A stretch of 64,000 nt of DNA from an uncultured Lachnospiraceae bacterium (lineage in GTDB: Bacteria > Bacillota > Clostridia > Lachnospirales > Lachnospiraceae): the NCBI GenBank assembly GCA_950097145.1, contig CATNCF010000002.1, forward strand, positions 62,001 through 126,000. The letters are read 5' to 3'. The first letter of the stretch is position 1. Every line of letters starts with the position of its first letter. Of the stretch, positions 60,607-64,000 are shown in pieces. The notes below the pieces were generated by a model. The model saw only the letters and a list, made by a program, of their open reading frames with translations. It was not told the DNA's origin and made no database searches. The translations under genes were made by a program, and so were the position numbers.

Positions 60607-61759
60607 AATAGGCGTGGTTACAGGAACCAGGGCGGAATACGGGCTGTTAAAGCCGCTGATGCAAAAGATTGAACAGGACAGCCAGCTTGAACTTTACCTG
60701 GTTGTGACAGGGGCCCACTTAGAGCAGCGGTTTGGATATACCTGCAGGGAGATAGAAGCAGACGGTTTCCGGATAAACTGGAAAGCCGATATGGACTTAT
60801 CTTCTGACACAGCAGGCGGAATCTGCCACTCTGTGGGAAAAGAAATGGAAGGGCTGGCAGGGGCATTTGATAAGGCCGGCATAGACCTTCTGATCCTATT
60901 GGGAGACAGGTATGAGACACTGGCAGCGGCGCTGGCAGCGTCTTTATTCCATATCCCGGTTGCCCACATCCACGGGGGAGAAGCCACGGAAGGCGCCATG
61001 GACGATGCCTTCCGCCATGCCATTACGAAACTGAGCTGCCTGCATTTTGCGGCAGCAGAGGAATATAAGAGACGCATCATACAGATGGGGGAACAGCCCG
61101 AACAAGTGCACAATACAGGAGCCATCGGGGTGGAAAACATCCGCTGCATGGAGCTGGTGGGAAAACAGCAGCTGGCAAAGAAGTTTACAGGCTTATTTTT
61201 GGGAAAATATATTATGGTGACTTACCATCCGGCCACCCTGGACGGCCGGCCGGTGCAGGAACAGATGCAGGAGCTTCTTGCGGTGTTTCTGGAAAACCCG
61301 GAATATAACTATATTTTCACCTATGCCAATGCAGATCATGGAGGAGCGGCAGTCAATAAAATGATAGACAGGTTTGTAAAAGAAAACCCCAATGCCGCTG
61401 CGTTCAAGTCCATGGGGCAGGCTGGGTATTTAAGCGCCTTAAAAGGGGCGTGGGCAGTGGCTGGAAATTCTTCCAGCGGGATTATAGAGGCTCCTTCCTT
61501 CCATATCCCCACCATAGATATCGGGGACAGGCAGAAAGGAAGAATCTGCGGAGAATCTGTCATCCACTGCGGCAGCAGTGCACAGGAAATACGGAAAGCG
61601 TTCCAAAAGGCGGCAGATCCCGGATTTCGCAGAACATGCCAAAACTGCAGGAATCCGTATGAGGGCGGGAATACCAGCGTCATGATTCTTGAGGAAATAA
61701 AAAAGGAATTGGAACAAGGAATCAGCCTGCGGAAAAAATTTTACGATATGAGGTTTTAG
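60599..61759 (+). CDS. legG: Hydrolysing NDP-sugar 2-epimerase (NeuC/LegG-like)
   Basis: A 386-residue enzyme of the UDP-GlcNAc 2-epimerase family that hydrolyses the nucleotide and inverts C2, giving the free 2-epimer for the synthase. IGVVTGTRAEYGLLKPLM is the N-terminal signature; LLGDRYETLAAALAA, VAHIHGGEATEGAMDDAFRHAITKLS and GNSSSGIIEAPSF are active-site and nucleotide-binding blocks. It overlaps the synthase gene by eight bases. NeuC (sialic acid) and LegG (legionaminic acid) cannot be told apart by eye, but PtmE and LegB companions favour LegG. Confidence 0.88.
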   Translation: MHRIGVVTGTRAEYGLLKPLMQKIEQDSQLELYLVVTGAHLEQRFGYTCREIEADGFRINWKADMDLSSDTAGGICHSVGKEMEGLAGAFDKAGIDLLILLGDRYETLAAALAASLFHIPVAHIHGGEATEGAMDDAFRHAITKLSCLHFAAAEEYKRRIIQMGEQPEQVHNTGAIGVENIRCMELVGKQQLAKKFTGLFLGKYIMVTYHPATLDGRPVQEQMQELLAVFLENPEYNYIFTYANADHGGAAVNKMIDRFVKENPNAAAFKSMGQAGYLSALKGAWAVAGNSSSGIIEAPSFHIPTIDIGDRQKGRICGESVIHCGSSAQEIRKAFQKAADPGFRRTCQNCRNPYEGGNTSVMILEEIKKELEQGISLRKKFYDMRF

Positions 61760-61760
61760 G

Positions 61761-62741
61761 ATGAAAAAAGTATTAGTTACCGGGGCGGACGGGTTTATCG
61801 GAAGCCACCTAGCAGAAAGTTTATTGGAAAAAGGCTATGACGTCAGGGCGTTTGTATATTACAACTCCTTCGGGAACTGGGGCTGGCTGGACACGCTGCC
61901 CAGAGAAAAGCGGAACAGCATTGAAATCTTTGCCGGAGACATCCGGGATCCCAACGGGGTGCGGACGGCAATGAAAGGGGCCGCCCAGGTATTCCACTTG
62001 GCCGCCCTGATTGCCATTCCTTTCAGCTACCATTCCCCGGATTCTTATGTGGACACCAATATAAAAGGAACCCTGAATGTGCTGCAGGCGGCAAGGGAGC
62101 TGGAAACAGAAAAGATCATGGTGACGTCTACCTCGGAAGTATACGGGACCGCCCAGTATGTCCCCATAGACGAAAAGCACCCCTTCCAGGGCCAGTCCCC
62201 CTATTCGGCAACGAAAATCGGAGCGGACAGGCTGGCGGAGAGCTTTTACCGGAGTTTCGGCCTGCCGGTTTCCATTGTAAGGCCCTTTAATACTTACGGC
62301 CCCAGGCAGTCGGCCAGGGCAGTGATCCCAACGATTATTTCCCAGCTCCTGGCAGGGAAGGAAGAGATCCGGCTTGGCTCCCTGACGCCTACCAGAGACT
62401 TTAACTATGTAAAAGACACAGCGGCAGGCTTCATCGCCATTGCTGAGTCGGAACGTACCATTGGAGAGGAAATCAATATCGCCACGGGCCGGGAACTATC
62501 CATTGGAGACCTGGCAGGAACCATCATCCGCCAGATTAATCCCAAAGCAGAAATTGTCTGTGAACAGCAGCGCCTAAGACCTGAAAAAAGCGAAGTCAGC
62601 CGTCTTTTGGGCAGCAATGCCAAAATAAAGGAACTGACAGACTGGAAACAGCAGTACACCTTTGAACAGGGGATTGCGGAAACCATCGCCTGGATGCGTG
62701 AAAATATGGGGCGGTACAAGGCAGATATTTATAACTTATAA
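61761..62741 (+). CDS. legB: NAD-dependent 4,6-dehydratase (LegB-like SDR)
   Basis: A 326-residue extended SDR: KVLVTGADGFIGSHLAESLLEKGYDVRAFVYYNSFGNWGWLDTLP, with NAD loop GXXGXXG. VTSTSEVYGTAQYVPIDEKHPFQGQSPYSATKIGADRL holds the catalytic Y-x-x-x-K with the Glu used by 4,6-dehydratases (TSEVYG), and NTYGPRQSARAVIPTIISQL completes the LegB pattern. In the GDP-legionaminate route it acts on GDP-GlcNAc. It starts one base after the previous stop. Not all steps are in the window: no dedicated LegC aminotransferase or LegF CMP-transferase gene is seen here. Confidence 0.88.
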   Translation: MKKVLVTGADGFIGSHLAESLLEKGYDVRAFVYYNSFGNWGWLDTLPREKRNSIEIFAGDIRDPNGVRTAMKGAAQVFHLAALIAIPFSYHSPDSYVDTNIKGTLNVLQAARELETEKIMVTSTSEVYGTAQYVPIDEKHPFQGQSPYSATKIGADRLAESFYRSFGLPVSIVRPFNTYGPRQSARAVIPTIISQLLAGKEEIRLGSLTPTRDFNYVKDTAAGFIAIAESERTIGEEINIATGRELSIGDLAGTIIRQINPKAEIVCEQQRLRPEKSEVSRLLGSNAKIKELTDWKQQYTFEQGIAETIAWMRENMGRYKADIYNL

Positions 62742-62748
62742 AACATAC

Positions 62749-62838
62749 CTAGTACTCTATACGGACAGAAACTAGAATTGTGAACTACCTGTTTCGCACT
62801 ATTGGGTTTTTAAAATTTCTGTCAGGATGTAGTACTAG
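62749..62838. repeat. 90-bp inverted-repeat element between legB and an oxidoreductase gene
   Basis: Left arm 62749-62771 (CTAGTACTC...GACAGAAA) and right arm 62816-62838 (TTTCTGTC...AGTACTAG) are inverted copies agreeing at 19 of 23 positions, with CTAGTACT perfect at each outer end and a 44-base centre. There is no T-run, and I see no clear target duplication. It could be a MITE-like remnant, a regulatory hairpin or a processing site. It sits where the G+C-rich operon ends. Confidence 0.65.
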
Positions 62839-62889
62839 AAAGAGGCATTGACAGTATATCGTTTTTCAAAAAAATGGGGCTTGATAAAA

Positions 62890-63867
62890 ATGGAAACAGC
62901 ATTACTCATTATAGGCTTAGGCTCTATGGGACAGAGACGCATCCGGATATTAAAAACCTTATATCCTGGGTATAGGATTGTTGGTATTGATAAGAATCAG
63001 ACAAGGGCAGAGAAGGTAAAACGAGAATATGGGATACAGATTTACAGTGATTTATCAAATGTTGAAATGCCCATTTATGCAGTATTTATTTGCACGTCGC
63101 CAGATTCTCACCCGTTGTTGATCCGCATATGCCTCCAGAATGGCTGGCATGTATTTTGTGAAATTAATCTGCTCAGTACAGATTATGAGAAAAATATAAA
63201 ATTAGCAGAATCTCAAAAGAAAACATTGTTCTTGTCCTCCACGCCGCTGTATAAGGAAGACATACAATATATCATGCAGAAAGCCCAGGAGAATAGGGAC
63301 AAAAAAATCTATTCTTATCATGTGGGGCAGTATCTGAAAGACTGGCACCCCTGGGATAAACTGGAGGATTTTTTTGTTAGTAAACGGGCTACGAACGGCT
63401 GCAGGGAACTAATGGCAATTGAGCTTCCCTGGATCACAGCGGCTTTTGGGAAAATCCAAAGCACTGCTGTTAAAAAAGGAAATTTTTCACATTTAGACAT
63501 TGGGTTCCCGGATACCTATCTGATACAGACGATCCATACAGACGGGACAATGGGAAATATTATCATTGATGTGGTTTCCCGCAAAGCAGTCCGGAAACTT
63601 GAAGTCTACAATGACAGCATGTATCTTTCCTGGGAGGGAACTCCTGATTCCCTGGTAGAAAAAGACATTCAAAACGGAAAAGAATATCCAGTAGTTTTTG
63701 ACGATTATATCCATGACGAACGGTATGGCGCATTTATTAATGAAGCCGCTTATGGAAAAGAAGTTGAAGAATTTTTTGCGGTTATCAAAGGCAAAAAAGC
63801 GCTGTATAGTTTTGCCGAAGATCAGGAAATCATCAAATTAATAGATACAATTGAGGAATCATTATGA
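62890..63867 (+). CDS. Gfo/Idh/MocA-family oxidoreductase
   Basis: A 325-residue NAD(P)-binding oxidoreductase: METALLIIGLGSMGQRRIRILKTLYPGYRIVGIDKNQTRAEKVKREYG (Rossmann GXGXXG), AVFICTSPDSHPLLIRICLQNGWHVFCEINLL (the usual EKP replaced by EIN), then the C-terminal sheet domain. EIN instead of the catalytic-lysine EKP suggests altered or lost dehydrogenase chemistry. The ATG at 62890 is used; a TTG upstream would add a poor N-terminus. Such proteins are frequent in legionaminate and other glycan clusters. It overlaps the next oxidoreductase gene by four bases. Confidence 0.82.
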   Translation: METALLIIGLGSMGQRRIRILKTLYPGYRIVGIDKNQTRAEKVKREYGIQIYSDLSNVEMPIYAVFICTSPDSHPLLIRICLQNGWHVFCEINLLSTDYEKNIKLAESQKKTLFLSSTPLYKEDIQYIMQKAQENRDKKIYSYHVGQYLKDWHPWDKLEDFFVSKRATNGCRELMAIELPWITAAFGKIQSTAVKKGNFSHLDIGFPDTYLIQTIHTDGTMGNIIIDVVSRKAVRKLEVYNDSMYLSWEGTPDSLVEKDIQNGKEYPVVFDDYIHDERYGAFINEAAYGKEVEEFFAVIKGKKALYSFAEDQEIIKLIDTIEESL

Positions 63868-64000
63868 AAATCTGCATCGTTGGTCTGGGCTCCATTGGGC
63901 AGCGCCATGTAAGCAACATCAAGAAAGTTTTGTCTGAATATGATATTAATTTTTCAATAGACGCCTTGCGCATCAAAGGGGGAAAGCTGGACAGCAGGAT
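63864..64000 (+). CDS. Second Gfo/Idh/MocA-family oxidoreductase (truncated by window edge)
   Basis: The first 45 codons: MKICIVGLGSIGQRHVSNIKKVL..., a clear N-terminal NAD(P)-binding GLGSIGQRH motif of the Gfo/Idh/MocA family. Its ATG overlaps the preceding stop (ATGA), so it is co-translated with its paralogue. The rest lies outside the window. Confidence 0.8.
   Translation, partial: MKICIVGLGSIGQRHVSNIKKVLSEYDINFSIDALRIKGGKLDSR

Overview
The window looks like a chromosomal segment of a motile, anaerobic Firmicute, most probably a Lachnospiraceae member (Clostridium cluster XIVa). The basis is strong GGAGG-type ribosome sites, Gram-positive gene types (class B sortase, CsrA/FliW, FlaG, short flagellin), sigma-D/sigma-28 flagellar promoters, and families common in that group (MBG-repeat surface proteins, CgeB-like glycosyltransferases, AAA-ATPase/DUF1703 proteins). 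The species cannot be fixed from sequence reading alone.

Layout. (1) 0-1 kb: the 5' part of a PD-(D/E)XK-like protein gene running off the left edge, ending in 15-residue repeats. (2) 1.2-11.4 kb: a surface-protein operon with a 2359-residue MBG-repeat exoprotein behind a structured leader, a class B sortase, and a BspA-type leucine-rich wall protein with a TPKTG-like sorting signal, closed by a strong terminator. (3) 11.4-14.8 kb: an AMP-dependent acyl ligase, a small XRE regulator and an aldehyde dehydrogenase. (4) 14.9-26.6 kb: late flagellar genes flgM, flgN, two flgK paralogues, flgL, fliW, csrA, flaG, fliD, fliS, a FlgN/FliT-like chaperone and flagellin. Three sigma-D promoters (before flgM, flaG and flagellin) match TAAA-N15-NCCGATA(A/T/C) closely. 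The flagellin leader carries a hairpin with GGA in its loop, as expected for CsrA control antagonised by FliW. (5) 26.6-37.9 kb: three tandem CgeB-like glycosyltransferases facing the flagellin gene, then a divergent operon with a GT2-like enzyme, two LicD-domain proteins, a LicC-like cytidylyltransferase, a CDP-glycerol-transferase-like protein and an FkbM methyltransferase. (6) 37.9-55.6 kb: a 17-kb run on the minus strand. It encodes aminotransferase plus GNAT (amino sugar), a glycosyltransferase, a methyltransferase, a glutamine-dependent amidotransferase, TOD1-like and GT2 glycosyltransferases, a TviB/WbpA-like UDP-sugar dehydrogenase and a WbpP/TviC-like epimerase. It also holds a sulfation cassette: ATP sulfurylase, APS kinase, a 903-residue protein with a sulfotransferase-like core, a Mor-like regulator, a cation/proton antiporter and a pyruvate-kinase-like protein. 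(7) 55.9-57.5 kb: a free-standing AAA-ATPase/DUF1703 gene with its own sigma-A promoter. (8) 57.9-62.7 kb: a visibly more G+C-rich legionaminic-acid-type operon (PtmE-, NeuD/LegH-, NeuB/LegI-, NeuC/LegG- and LegB-like). (9) 62.7-64 kb: a 90-bp inverted-repeat element, then two Gfo/Idh/MocA oxidoreductases, the second cut by the window edge.

The unifying idea is a flagellar glycosylation island. The key observation is a sigma-D promoter on the minus strand at 55613-55639, immediately upstream of the 17-kb glycan run. It suggests that glycan synthesis, including PAPS production and a sulfotransferase, is switched on with late flagellar genes. A sulfated, amidated-uronate, legionaminate-like and possibly phospho-substituted flagellin glycan is the most interesting hypothesis. 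Pathway assignments rest on family motifs. The sulfation and flagellin-target conclusions are inference.
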